Below, piece by piece: positions 1 to 10,813 of a DNA stretch of 64,000 nt. Numbering within the stretch: the stretch's first letter is position 1; every line of letters starts with the position of its first letter. The notes beneath the pieces were generated by a model. The model did no database searches and had not been told where the DNA came from. It saw nothing but the letters and a program-made list of their open reading frames with translations. The stretch lies in NCBI GenBank assembly GCA_022376925.1, contig JAIOJX010000030.1, forward strand, positions 170,991,298-171,055,297. Direction: 5' to 3'. The DNA comes from Tragulus kanchil. Its lineage: Eukaryota > Chordata > Mammalia > Artiodactyla > Tragulidae. The translations under genes were made by a program, and so were the position numbers.

Positions 1-829
1 CTCAAAGTTTGCGATGTATTTTGCTCAGACTGGTTTTACTTTCTCTATCCTGCCTCAAAATAGGCTCCAGAATACTTTATACCCCACAGCTGTGTTAAGG
101 ATCTGTGAGAAGCAGTAGGCATCCTTCCAGGGTCAGTGACCTTGCAGCACTAGCTAGTGTACCATTGTCACAGTGCTTGTAGCACTGGGAAGAGAGAAAG
201 GGAGGAAAGGGGCTGGGGAGAATTGTACTTGCTTTTCACATGCACATTATTCTTTACATTTAGAAAGTAGTCTTCATGAATGGTTTTTCCTATAAAGTAA
301 TCTTGACTACATTACCAGTCAAGTGTATAAGGCTCATTGTGGCCAAAATCAGGTCCTTTTTTTGCAACGAGAATGTGTCTTAGGCAGTCACTGGTCTAAG
401 GAGGTGGAGAGGATCTGAATCTAACTCACAGTCCAGTGGAGTCTAGGAGGAGAACATTCCAGATCAACTAAAGTCCAGGTATCCTGCAAATTAAGAAAAA
501 TATTCACTGTCATAGGCTATGAAACTTTCATGGATACTTGTTACACATTACTGCTGTAGTAGCTGGTTGATACATTGATGCTGAGAGTCAAACCAAGTCT
601 GTGCCCACAGCCCTTGCTGTTTGCTGTGCCATGCTCTATTCTTACCTCTAAGGACCCTTAGGTTTGTCTTAGCACATTGGTGCCTTTTTTCTCTTCCTCT
701 TATTAGGCCATAAGTTCCTAAAGGACAGAAAATTTATTTCTGCTGTCTCCTTGCCCCTCTCTCCATAGCTAGCATAAATCTCTGTCTCTTATTGTTGTTC
801 AAGACAGATTTTGGATAAATGGTAAATTT
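1..829. other. Unannotated DNA, no gene or repeat recognised
   Basis: No open frame of note, no recognisable retroposon and no RNA gene seen on either strand. It ends where the first duplicated block begins. Confidence 0.5.
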
Positions 830-2939
830 GAGCCTCAGGGTGGTGATCACCACAGGTGGAAATCATGTTCTAATTACCTGCTGGTAAATAACATCAGTAG
901 TCTCAGCTGGAACCAGATGAGATTTAGAAATAGATTGGCAGAGACTCATCTCCCTGACAATGGCAGGGCTTAGATCTGGCAGCAGAAATCATGAGGTATA
1001 ACACAGTAATGTTCATGTAACATTAATGGTCTCGCTGTTATTTCACCGAAGTGCATGGTGAAAGGTATTTTTGGATTCATCTGAAAGGGTTTGTGATTAG
1101 AGTGACTGACTGTGTATAAAAATGAAAATAGTTTACAGACAGTGTTTTCTGCTTTTCCTAGAAAGCCATTCTGTCTACTGAGAAAATTGTGGAGTGTTCT
1201 AGTAACTCTTTTCATTTCCTGATTTTAGTCAAATAGGTTTTCTTACAGTGACTAAAAGCATGAAATATTGTTGTCACACCTGTGTTTTATTTTTTGTAGG
1301 ACTTAACTTTTTAACAGAAATGTGTATCAAAGTATAAAAAATAGAAAAAATGCAAAAGACCACTATGGTGCTTTGGTATTCTTCGAGTAACACACCAAGT
1401 ACTCAGTAGATCAAGGCAAAAATATTACGGGTGAAAGATACATGGGGATGAGTGGCTAGAAAAAAGTCAGCTTGACCGGAACATGGTGTGATGATTCTTA
1501 GTTTGATCCTGAAATAACTTTGACTGTTTTCAGTCAAGCGGTAGTAAAAATAGGAAAGGCTATCACAGACAAAAAGGCTCAAAATAGGACTGTGATCATC
1601 TCATGTCTTGTGATACTAAGGAGAACAGATATGGAACTCTTTAGTATTTTCAGACCATCTCTGCCTTGACAAACTGAAGAACTTGGCAGGACCTCAGAAA
1701 AGAGAGAGGCTGAGAAAGTTTTAGTATCTGGCTAAGGTTGAAGATGAGATGAAATGTGTTAGTTATGCCTGGGCTCCTTTTAAGCATGTTCATGGTGACT
1801 TCCACTTGCAAGAGAACAGGAAAGAGCTCTAAAAAATGTCACCATGACCCTTGATGTGATGTACTGTCTTCTTAATTCCCAGAGCCTCAGGGTGGTGATC
1901 ACCACAGGTGGAAATCATGTTCTAATTACCTGCTGGTAAATAACATCAGTAGTCTCAGCTGGAACCAGATGAGATTTAGAAATAGATTGGCAGAGACTCA
2001 TCTCCCTGACAATGGCAGGGCTTAGATCTGGCAGCAGAAATCATGAGGTATAACACAGTAATGTTCATGTAACATTAATGGTCTCGCTGTTATTTCACCG
2101 AAGTGCATGGTGAAAGGTATTTTTGGATTCATCTGAAAGGGTTTGTGATTAGAGTGACTGACTGTGTATAAAAATGAAAATAGTTTACAGACAGTGTTTT
2201 CTGCTTTTCCTAGAAAGCCATTCTGTCTACTGAGAAAATTGTGGAGTGTTCTAGTAACTCTTTTCATTTCCTGATTTTAGTCAAATAGGTTTTCTTACAG
2301 TGACTAAAAGCATGAAATATTGTTGTCACACCTGTGTTTTATTTTTTGTAGGACTTAACTTTTTAACAGAAATGTGTATCAAAGTATAAAAAATAGAAAA
2401 AATGCAAAAGACCACTATGGTGCTTTGGTATTCTTCGAGTAACACACCAAGTACTCAGTAGATCAAGGCAAAAATATTACGGGTGAAAGATACATGGGGA
2501 TGAGTGGCTAGAAAAAAGTCAGCTTGACCGGAACATGGTGTGATGATTCTTAGTTTGATCCTGAAATAACTTTGACTGTTTTCAGTCAAGCGGTAGTAAA
2601 AATAGGAAAGGCTATCACAGACAAAAAGGCTCAAAATAGGACTGTGATCATCTCATGTCTTGTGATACTAAGGAGAACAGATATGGAACTCTTTAGTATT
2701 TTCAGACCATCTCTGCCTTGACAAACTGAAGAACTTGGCAGGACCTCAGAAAAGAGAGAGGCTGAGAAAGTTTTAGTATCTGGCTAAGGTTGAAGATGAG
2801 ATGAAATGTGTTAGTTATGCCTGGGCTCCTTTTAAGCATGTTCATGGTGACTTCCACTTGCAAGAGAACAGGAAAGAGCTCTAAAAAATGTCACCATGAC
2901 CCTTGATGTGATGTACTGTCTTCTTAATTCCCAGAGCCT
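830..2939. repeat. Tandem direct duplication 1 (unit 1052 bp)
   Basis: Copy 1 is 830-1881 and copy 2 is 1882-2933, at an offset of 1052. I saw no difference between them by eye. The junction falls in a short shared word (gagcct). The content is otherwise unannotated. An 81-residue minus-strand frame appears in both copies (970-1215 and 2022-2267) only because the DNA is repeated; it resembles no family I know. Likely an unmerged assembly overlap. Confidence 0.95.
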
Positions 2940-3284
2940 TCAGGGATAGTTTAGTTCAAGGTATGAGGTTTTCAGATTGAGACTAAAGTCATTCTGATAA
3001 ATTTCTTGGAGTGCTAGAATGGCTCAGTGCTGGTCAGCTGGTCTACCTTCTTGTAGTACTGTAAAATGGTTCATCTCATGGTTCCATGGGAGTCCAGCTT
3101 CCGACCCTCCAGGGCTTGTAGAACCTGAAGTCCACTCCTGTTGCTGACCTGTGGGGACATTAGTCACAGAGATACTGAGCCGTTTGAATATCACTGCAAA
3201 TGTCCAGATTTATACAGAGAATCAGAGCAGTCAAGAAGAATGTTCATGTTTGCCTAAGCCAGCTCAACTTAGTCTCCGATTCAT

Positions 3285-3470
3285 TCACGTCACTCTTTAA
3301 ACATATACTTACTGAGTGCCTGCTGAATGCTGACCACCCAGAAGGGCATGCTAGAGGCTGTGAGGTTGTGGTAAACAAAATAGACTGCCTTGTGTCCTTG
3401 GGAAACTTATATTCTATACATGAGATAATTTTGGATGGTGGAAAGACAGTACAAGTAATTTAAAACAGAG
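3285..3470 (-). repeat. Old L2-like LINE fragment
   Basis: The text matches the well-known antisense L2 tail in order: 'tactgagtgcctgctgaatgctg', then 'gtaaacaaaatagactgcc', then 'aaacttatattctatac'. Heavily diverged. The assignment rests on recognition of the word order, not an alignment. Confidence 0.5.
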
Positions 3471-3572
3471 TTATACAGATGAACAGATGTACTTCCTGGG
3501 ATTCTTCATGGTACTCAGTCCCTGGTTCCATTCATCCCTGAAGAAGAGCTCTAACTATAAGATTTTTGGCTG

Positions 3573-3697
3573 TTTTTTTTTTTTTTTTTCTTTATCCTGT
3601 AGCATTAGGATCTCAGTTCCCTGACCAGAGATCAAAGCCATGACCCCTGTAAAGAGAGCATAGAGTCTTAACCAATGGACCATCAGGGAGTTCCCTG
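3573..3697 (-). repeat. tRNA(Glu)-derived SINE (CHR-type), partial, minus strand
   Basis: A long T run (the reversed poly-A tail) is followed by the reversed tRNA-related head: 'ggatctcagttccctgacc', 'agatcaaagcc', 'cttaaccaatggaccatcagg', 'gagttccc'. This is the widespread artiodactyl/cetacean CHR-type layout read from the minus strand. Diverged from consensus. Confidence 0.75.
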
Positions 3698-4449
3698 TAA
3701 CTATTAGTTCGAATAGGAGCAGGCCCTCTGAGTCCCTTTGTTTGCAATTTCTGTTGTTTACAGTTGGAATCCTTACTCATGTACTTCATGGCTAATAATG
3801 CAAAGTCCGGGTTTGTGAGTCTGGCATTGGAGGCCCCTCTCAAGCTGGTTCCTGTTGTCATTTGCAAACGTAATTCTCATTGTACGGCTCAATTCTCACC
3901 ATACCCCCAAAGCACTTTCCACTCCACCTATACCTGGCCCTGACATAGCAAGTCCTCTTCTGCCATGCCTGCGTTATGCAAGAGCACAGGGAAAATGATG
4001 GAACCTCCTACTGGGACCTTTAGTGCTGCCCATTATCTAGAATTACCCCTGCCCAACCCCCTGGCCAGTGTGTCCACTTGTCAAAAATATAAGTGGGTTT
4101 CACATCCCCATGCACATCTTCCCTCCTCAAGGAACATTTCCAGTGCTTCAGCTAAAATGAATCTTCTCATCGCACGTTGAGCCTCTGTCAAAGCATTTAA
4201 TAAAATTTGCCAGGCAATATAATTACTTACATTATGGGTCTAATTGCACCTTTAGCGTATGAATCCCTGAAGAATGGAATCTGCATTTAAAAACTTTTAA
4301 CTTTGTACTGTCTTCACTGCTTGGCAACGCAAATTGAATTAGCATCTCCAGAAGGTGTAACGTGCTGTAAAAAGCTCAGGGTAATAGAAACAAGAGCAAG
4401 CATATTTTGTGTTTTCTATGTCAGGCATTGCATAATGCTTGAGGCAGAA
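3698..4449. other. Unannotated DNA
   Basis: No repeat or gene recognised. Short open frames here carry no family motif. Confidence 0.45.
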
Positions 4450-4877
4450 CACATAATGCTTGCATGGGCTAACACAGGATTATCTTCTGTAACAGGCAAA
4501 TCCTGCAGTTTTAGTGGCTTCATACAGTCATTTATTTCACCAGTCCAGTATTCTAGTTTGATGGACTGTCTTCCTCCCCAAAATGATCGAAAGACCAAGG
4601 TGTCTTCTGCTTTCTGGTCTGGCAGAGGCTAGAGCCTAATAGCATTTGCTGAGTCCTCTGCATCAAGAGGCTTGTCATGTTTGTGAGTATGGAGAGCTAC
4701 CTGCAGACTCTGAAGGTCAGATTGTGAGGTGGTGGTGGCCATCACTTCTGCTCAGGCTGCTGATAGAGCTTGATCACATGATCCCATCTGGGTGTGAAGT
4801 GGCCTGGGTCCCTAACTGAGCAGTGCTCCCAGCATGGCTGTTCTCTGTGAAGAGGGGGTATGATCTTTGGTAGAAGC

Positions 4878-5035
4878 TAGCCCTTTATGCCACAATGTAA
4901 CAACCCTATGAGACAGGTTCTGTTTTTTTTCTCCTCTTACAGATCAGGAGCTTAGAGAATAGAGATGACAGGATTTACTCAAAGTACCCTCCTGGAAACT
5001 TCAGAACTAGGCTTAGAACCCAGGTCTCTCTGCTT
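4878..5035 (-). repeat. MIR SINE fragment (first copy of duplication 2)
   Basis: Reversed MIR layout is visible: 'taacaaccctatgagacagg', 'tcttacagatcaggagct', and 'agaacccaggtctctctg'. Repeated at about 5962-6119 because it lies inside duplication 2. Confidence 0.65.
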
Positions 5036-5426
5036 TCAGTAGCCACCTTGGCATGGATACAGATAACATCGTTTCTCCTTGCTTCTCATCTGCTTCATCT
5101 CCCAGACTGTGAGAAATGGTTCTCACATTAGTCTCCCACTATTGAGCATGCTCCATAAGCCTTCGGGGGGTCTCTGTCCAGGCATCTGCTTCTTTCTGGG
5201 CGTTTGGCGAGACCCATTGTCCCCTCCGTGACCAGATATGCAGCCTTTCTCATCACCCACTGTGGTTCCACTGCATCCAGGGCCACAGTATATGCTCTTG
5301 CAGTTTGTGCCTATTGGACTGTGAGGTTCAGCAACTGTGCATCTGCCACTTAGCATGCGAGGATGCTGCTCTGGGGAGAGCAGTGTGTCTCATCTTGGAG
5401 AAGGATTTGGTGGAGGGCTGGTAACA

Positions 5427-5533
5427 AGCTGGTGAAGAATCTGTCTGCACTGCAGGAGACCCTGCTGCGATGCCTGGGTTGGGAAGATCCCCTGGCGAGG
5501 GGATGACTACTCACTCTAGTGTTCTGCCTGGAG
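5427..5533 (+). repeat. Bov-tA SINE, cut at the duplication junction
   Basis: Starts at 'agctggtgaagaatctg' and runs through 'gggttgggaagatcccctgg' to 'gcctggag', where the sequence jumps back to 4450. The full-length form of the same element is at 6511-6702. Confidence 0.85.
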
Positions 5534-5961
5534 CACATAATGCTTGCATGGGCTAACACAGGATTATCTTCTGTAACAGGCAAATCCTGCAGTTTTAGTG
5601 GCTTCATACAGTCATTTATTTCACCAGTCCAGTATTCTAGTTTGATGGACTGTCTTCCTCCCCAAAATGATCGAAAGACCAAGGTGTCTTCTGCTTTCTG
5701 GTCTGGCAGAGGCTAGAGCCTAATAGCATTTGCTGAGTCCTCTGCATCAAGAGGCTTGTCATGTTTGTGAGTATGGAGAGCTACCTGCAGACTCTGAAGG
5801 TCAGATTGTGAGGTGGTGGTGGCCATCACTTCTGCTCAGGCTGCTGATAGAGCTTGATCACATGATCCCATCTGGGTGTGAAGTGGCCTGGGTCCCTAAC
5901 TGAGCAGTGCTCCCAGCATGGCTGTTCTCTGTGAAGAGGGGGTATGATCTTTGGTAGAAGC

Positions 5962-6119
5962 TAGCCCTTTATGCCACAATGTAACAACCCTATGAGACAG
6001 GTTCTGTTTTTTTTCTCCTCTTACAGATCAGGAGCTTAGAGAATAGAGATGACAGGATTTACTCAAAGTACCCTCCTGGAAACTTCAGAACTAGGCTTAG
6101 AACCCAGGTCTCTCTGCTT
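5962..6119 (-). repeat. MIR SINE fragment (second copy of duplication 2)
   Basis: Same MIR as at 4878-5035, carried by copy 2 of the duplicated block. It is not an independent insertion. Confidence 0.65.
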
Positions 6120-6510
6120 TCAGTAGCCACCTTGGCATGGATACAGATAACATCGTTTCTCCTTGCTTCTCATCTGCTTCATCTCCCAGACTGTGAGAAA
6201 TGGTTCTCACATTAGTCTCCCACTATTGAGCATGCTCCATAAGCCTTCGGGGGGTCTCTGTCCAGGCATCTGCTTCTTTCTGGGCGTTTGGCGAGACCCA
6301 TTGTCCCCTCCGTGACCAGATATGCAGCCTTTCTCATCACCCACTGTGGTTCCACTGCATCCAGGGCCACAGTATATGCTCTTGCAGTTTGTGCCTATTG
6401 GACTGTGAGGTTCAGCAACTGTGCATCTGCCACTTAGCATGCGAGGATGCTGCTCTGGGGAGAGCAGTGTGTCTCATCTTGGAGAAGGATTTGGTGGAGG
6501 GCTGGTAACA

Positions 6511-6702
6511 AGCTGGTGAAGAATCTGTCTGCACTGCAGGAGACCCTGCTGCGATGCCTGGGTTGGGAAGATCCCCTGGCGAGGGGGATGACTACTCACT
6601 CTAGTGTTCTTGCCTGGAGAATTCCATGGACAGAGGAGCCTGGCGGGCTACAGTCCGTGATATCACAAAGATCTAGGCCAACTGAGTGACTTTCACTTAC
6701 TC
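6511..6702 (+). repeat. Bov-tA (ART2-type) ruminant SINE
   Basis: Shows the diagnostic string of ruminant Bov-tA elements: 'gaagaatctg', 'gggttgggaagatcccctgg', 'ttgcctggagaattccatgg', 'acagaggagcctggcgggct', 'acagtccgtg', 'ctgagtgactttcactta'. The family is tRNA-derived with a 3' part related to BovB, which supplies the retrotransposition machinery. Supports a ruminant source. Confidence 0.9.
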
Positions 6703-6719
6703 ATTACTATAGAGAGAAA

Positions 6720-7990
6720 CAGAGAGGGAGAAAGGACCACTCTTTTTGGGAGGGAAAGGTCAGGATGATGTGTATTTCAGTCAGCATTAAGATGTAAACA
6801 GCATGAAAAGGTATGGACTCAGTTCAGCCTATGACTTGTAATTGCTATTATAAGAAGGAGAGCTGGAACCAGGGTTCACAGTTGGCTCTGGGATTTCATA
6901 TAATAATCCACAAGTAGTTTTATTACTTTTTCTGAGACTGTCCTCCACGTTTTGTACTGTGGAAGATTCAGAAAGACTTTTATTAGTTAAGGTCTTAGCT
7001 GACCATCTTTCTGGGGAAGTGTGGCATCAATACAGAATGACAGTAGGTAGGTGCTTTTTCCCAGAAGGCACATCAGGACTGTGAGTGGTGCTGTGGTCAG
7101 AGAAGGGAGGGGTCTGTGTGCATCAAAGCATCCAGCAAAGGCTTCCAGGAGGAGGATGAGCTTGGTTTGAAGCCAGAGAGGTGGGATGGGATTTAAATAG
7201 ATGGAGAAGAAATGGCAGAGCATTTCCAGTCACAAGAACACAGACAGGCTTGTTGGGGCTGGATGAATGGAGGCACAGTCAAAAGTAGGGGTGAGACCTG
7301 CCGTGTTTTGCATCAGAGGCTGAGACCGGGGAAGCGGCCGTGGTGGAGGGCTGGGGACACTGACAGGGAAAGAGGGGCCAGAGGACCAAATAGCACTGGA
7401 AAATGACAGGAGCAGTCTCGTTACCTTAGCAGAAGGCTCCACGTGCTGCTGTTTCCCAACAAGGGCTTGCTCTTTCTTGATCGGTTAGAGGTGGGCTGGC
7501 AGGCCACTCAGCTTGGCTGGCTCAGGCCTTGTTGCATCTTGAAGGGACAGAATTTAAGAGGAGTTCTTCATCCCACACCCTTAGAATCTCTGCCCTGTCC
7601 TTCTCTACCCTGAACTGTCACCACCGCCATCACTCCTGCAGATAATGCTGCCATCCGGTTCCCTGTCCCGGGAATGTCCGTGCCTGAGGGTGGTTGTGCC
7701 CAAGAACAGTGTTCTTCTGTGCTTTTCCAGAATGCCCGTGTGTCATAAGGACAAGTACTTGAAAAGTGACTAAGCTTGAACATACGTGAGACCAGTTGTG
7801 TGAGTAAAGGACTTGATTAAATTTAGTTGCACAAAGTCTTGTCTTCTAGTATTTTAGGGTCATTGGTGCATCTTCCATCCTGTGACACAGTGGGCGGTGT
7901 TGGGAAACGCAGAGCCTCTGTCACCCCTTCAGAGACATTTGCTATTTTTCTTAATTAAGTTTAAAAGTTTTTTGAAAATAAAGTAACTCT
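6720..7990. other. Unannotated DNA
   Basis: Nothing recognised beyond chance short frames. No splice-flanked exon-like frame and no RNA gene. Confidence 0.45.
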
Positions 7991-7997
7991 TGATACA

Positions 7998-8127
7998 TTA
8001 AAAAAAAAAAAAAATTGTTTGCACCATGTGGCATGTGGGATCTTAGTTCTCTGACCAGGGATTGAATTCACACCCCCTGCAGTGGAGGTACAGAGTTTTG
8101 ACCACTGTACCCCTAGGGAAGTCCCAG
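7998..8127 (-). repeat. tRNA(Glu)-derived SINE (CHR-type), minus strand
   Basis: An A/T-rich tail region is followed by 'catgtgggatcttagttctc', 'tgaccagggattgaattcac', 'ccctgcagtgga' and 'tagggaagtccc'. This is the reversed tRNA-like SINE head with a degenerate B box. Confidence 0.75.
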
Positions 8128-8793
8128 ACTTTGCTGTTTTTGATCGCTCAGGCCTCCAGGGCATTTTCCCTCCTGGCTCAAGCTGGTTTTGGTAAAAAAC
8201 AGACCCTGAAGCAGGGATTGAGAGCAGGAGGTTCCGTGGATGGTGTGACCTCAGGCAACGGTTTTCCCTGGGGAATGAGAGTTTGAACCTGGAGGAGGGA
8301 CGGAGAGTGTGGTGGGGTGTGTCTGGGAAGGACAGCACAGCACCCACTGTAGCTTCCAGCCGCCCTCATCAGAGTTCTCTCAGCAAAGAAACAAGAGACA
8401 CTCAGACGTCTGGACCCCCTTTGCCAGTGCCTTCCGAAAGCCCAGAGGTTGTCTGGGAATCTGCATACCCCACAGCAAGCCTTAGCCAGTGACTGACATA
8501 AGCACCCAGTGTCCTTCATCCCTAAGGCTACAGTTCTGAAGTGTGACCCAGATTGTCGTCGCCCAGAGTTCCCCTGTGAGACTGGGTCATGGTCCCCTCT
8601 GGGACTGTGGATACTTGCCTGATGAGCCCCTTTGGTTTCATTCCCTTACCTTCTGGGTCACACGTTCCCATTCAGATACTGTTTTTTTTTTTTTTTTTCC
8701 AACCCCTGGAAAAGCTTCATAATCATGCTCTCCTGAGTTCTACAGTCAGGATTATCTGTTCTGGGGAAATTGATACAGGATAACCAGCTTTGT
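8128..8793. other. Unannotated DNA with a poly-T run
   Basis: No gene recognised. A T tract lies near 8681-8698 with no SINE body attached. Several overlapping short frames carry no family motif. Confidence 0.4.
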
Positions 8794-8799
8794 GACATG

Positions 8800-8870
8800 T
8801 GTGTATGATATTTAACTTGTGTAAGCCTCAGTTTCCTCATCTGCACGATGAGCCCCACAGTAACAGTGAA
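8800..8870 (+). repeat. MIR-like fragment
   Basis: 'taagcctcagtttcctcatc' followed by 'tgcacgatgagcccc' resembles the MIR 3' core. Short and diverged. Present again near 9930-10000 in duplication 3. Confidence 0.5.
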
Positions 8871-9133
8871 ATTTGTGAAAACTAGCAGATTGTGCCCAGG
8901 ACAAATTAAGTCTTGAATAAAGAAAGTTGTTATTAGGAGAAGAGTAGTACTCTCTGATTTGGCTCAAAGAGCTAGATAATGCATCCTGTTGGCTGAAAGT
9001 GTGAGATTTGCTTTCTCTAAGGTTGAACGTGAAAGTCCTTCTACACCCTAGGTCCTCTTTCTACATTGTTTCAGCTTTAGTCTCAAGTATTGACTGCACC
9101 CCGATGTGAAAGGAGGAAATATCTGAAGGAGAG

Positions 9134-9138
9134 GTCCT
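9134..9138. repeat. Provirus target-site duplication, left (gtcct)
   Basis: The five bases abutting the TG of the left LTR are gtcct. The five abutting the CA of the right LTR (13558-13562) are the same. This shows a retroviral integrase-mediated insertion and fixes the element boundaries. Confidence 0.9.
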
Positions 9139-9639
9139 TGTAAGAATCGTAAAGACACGGCGGGCTGCAAGCTGTTAGGGAAGAAGTTTATTTGGGAAGA
9201 GTTCCCGGGCGAGATCCACAGGTCCGAGAGATGGGCCAGGGAAATCGCGCCCCGGAGATGGGACGAGGAGGTTTTATTAGGGAGGAGGGGAACAGGAGAA
9301 AATGGGAGGGGGATCCCTCAGGGCAGGCGCAGAAACGAGGTCTTTGTTTAAGTTTGGCGGGAAGTCCAGGGATGAGCCCACTATCCTTCAGGTGGCTGTG
9401 GGCGGGGGGGTGTGAAATTCTTGACACTTTGTGAGGAATTTTTATGGCCAAGGCTATCTCCTTATCGCAGGTCTAAGGAGACTCTCAGGTGCCAGCAGGC
9501 AAGCAACTGACCCCCTGATTTGGTGCCGGGAGTCTGGTCGCGGTGTTGATCCTAACAACTTGGCCCTTTCTTATGATTATTTAGTGCTGGGGAATCTCCG
9601 GCCGCAGTGTTAACACTTTAATAGCCTACCACCCTAACA
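9139..9639 (-). repeat. Provirus 3' LTR (501 bp)
   Basis: Begins tgtaagaatcg and ends ccaccctaaca on the plus strand, i.e. TG...CA termini on either strand. An AATAAA polyadenylation signal on the minus strand is at 9187-9192, about 50 bases from the U5 end. Against the right LTR it shows only a couple of substitutions (near 9340 and 9375) and one G-run length change. Confidence 0.88.
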
Positions 9640-9652
9640 TTCCAGCCTTTTT
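9640..9652 (-). promoter_or_regulatory. Degenerate polypurine tract
   Basis: On the minus strand the 3' LTR is preceded by aaaaaggctggaa, where plus-strand DNA synthesis would be primed. It is interrupted by 'ct'. Repeated at 10735-10747 in duplication 3. Confidence 0.6.
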
Positions 9653-9920
9653 GGTGATATAGGGCGCCGAGCTTTGTCTGGCTACTTCCTGCTGAGTCTT
9701 CGTTTGGGCATGGGGAGTTTAAGGCTGGTCTGAGGGTGGTGGGCTGGTGGGCAGTCGGGAATAGGGCTGAAGGAGCATCTGATGAATAGCGACCTGTGAG
9801 ATGTCTTTCATTTGGCTCAGTAGAAATCTGAGGAAACAAGGAGTAAGCATGAGTAAAAGTGAAATAATTAGAAGGGGTCCTAAGACAGGGGTTATCCATG
9901 CCATTAGGGGAGAGCGCCAC
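9640..9920 (-). pseudogene. env: Env TM C-terminal piece cut by the duplication 3 junction
   Basis: Encodes the membrane anchor and cytoplasmic tail region seen complete in 10814-11449. The env reading frame stops matching at 9920, where the sequence jumps back to cellular flank. It is not an independent env copy. Confidence 0.8.
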
Positions 9921-10235
9921 CGACATGTGTGTATGATATTTAACTTGTGTAAGCCTCAGTTTCCTCATCTGCACGATGAGCCCCACAGTAACAGTGAAAT
10001 TTGTGAAAACTAGCAGATGTGCCCAGGACAAATTAAGTCTTAATAAAGAAAGTGATAGGAGAAGAGTGTACTCTCGATTTGCTCAAAGAGCTAGATAAGC
10101 ATCTGTCTGAAATGTGAGTTTGCTTTCTCTAAGGGAACGTAAAGTCCTTCTACACCCAGGCCTCTTCTAATTGTTTAGCTTTAGTCTCAATATTGACTGC
10201 ACCATGGAAAGGGGAAAATTCTGAAGGAGAGTCCT

Positions 10236-10734
10236 TGTAAGAATCATAAGACACGGCGGGCTGCAAGCTGTTAGGGAAGAAGTTTATTTGGGAAGAGTTC
10301 CCGGGCGAGATCCACAGGTCCGAGAGATGGGCCAGGGAAATCGCGCCCGGAGATGGGACGAGGAGGTTTTATTAGGGAGGAGGGGAACAGGAGAAAATGG
10401 GAGGGGGATCCCTCAGGGCAGGCGCAGAAACGAGTTCTTTGTTTAAGTTTGGTGGGAAGTCCAGTGATGAGCCCACTATCCTTCAGGTGGCTGTGGGCGG
10501 GGGGGTGTGAAATTCTTGACACTTTGTGAGGAATTTTTATGGCCAAGGCTATCTCCTTATCGCAGGTCTAAGGAGACTCTCAGGTGCCAGCAGGCAAGCA
10601 ACTGACCCCCTGATTTGGTGCCGGGAGTCTGGTCGCGGTGTTGATCCTAACAACTTGGCCCTTTCTTATGATTATTTAGTGCTGGGGAATCTCCGGCCGC
10701 AGTGTTAACACTTTAATAGCCTACCACCCTAACA
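10236..10734 (-). repeat. Third LTR copy (duplicate of the 3' LTR)
   Basis: Same 3' LTR as 9139-9639, carried by copy 2 of duplication 3 together with its cellular flank (gtcct at 10231-10235). Because the flank is copied too, this is not a third LTR of the provirus. At the two sites where 9139-9639 differs from the right LTR (near 10433 and 10463), this copy agrees with the right LTR. Confidence 0.88.
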
Positions 10735-10813
10735 TTCCAGCCTTTTTGGTGATATAGGGCGCCGAGCTTTGTCTGGCTACTTCCTGCTGAGTCTTCGTTT
10801 GGGCATGGGGAGT

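Larger units (their letters stand above)
4450..6619. repeat. Tandem direct duplication 2 (offset 1084 bp)
   Basis: Copy 1 is 4450-5533 and copy 2 is 5534-6619. The copies agree until the last 40 bases. There copy 1 lacks one G (gaggggatg against gagggggatg) and one T (gttctgcc against gttcttgcc). Both losses lie just before the junction, as expected for the low-quality end of a contig. Confidence 0.95.

Noticed and set aside
10236..10734. A third LTR, suggesting a tandem provirus or LTR-LTR recombination product
   Set aside because: It is accompanied by the cellular left flank including gtcct, so it belongs to the block copy of 8794-9920.
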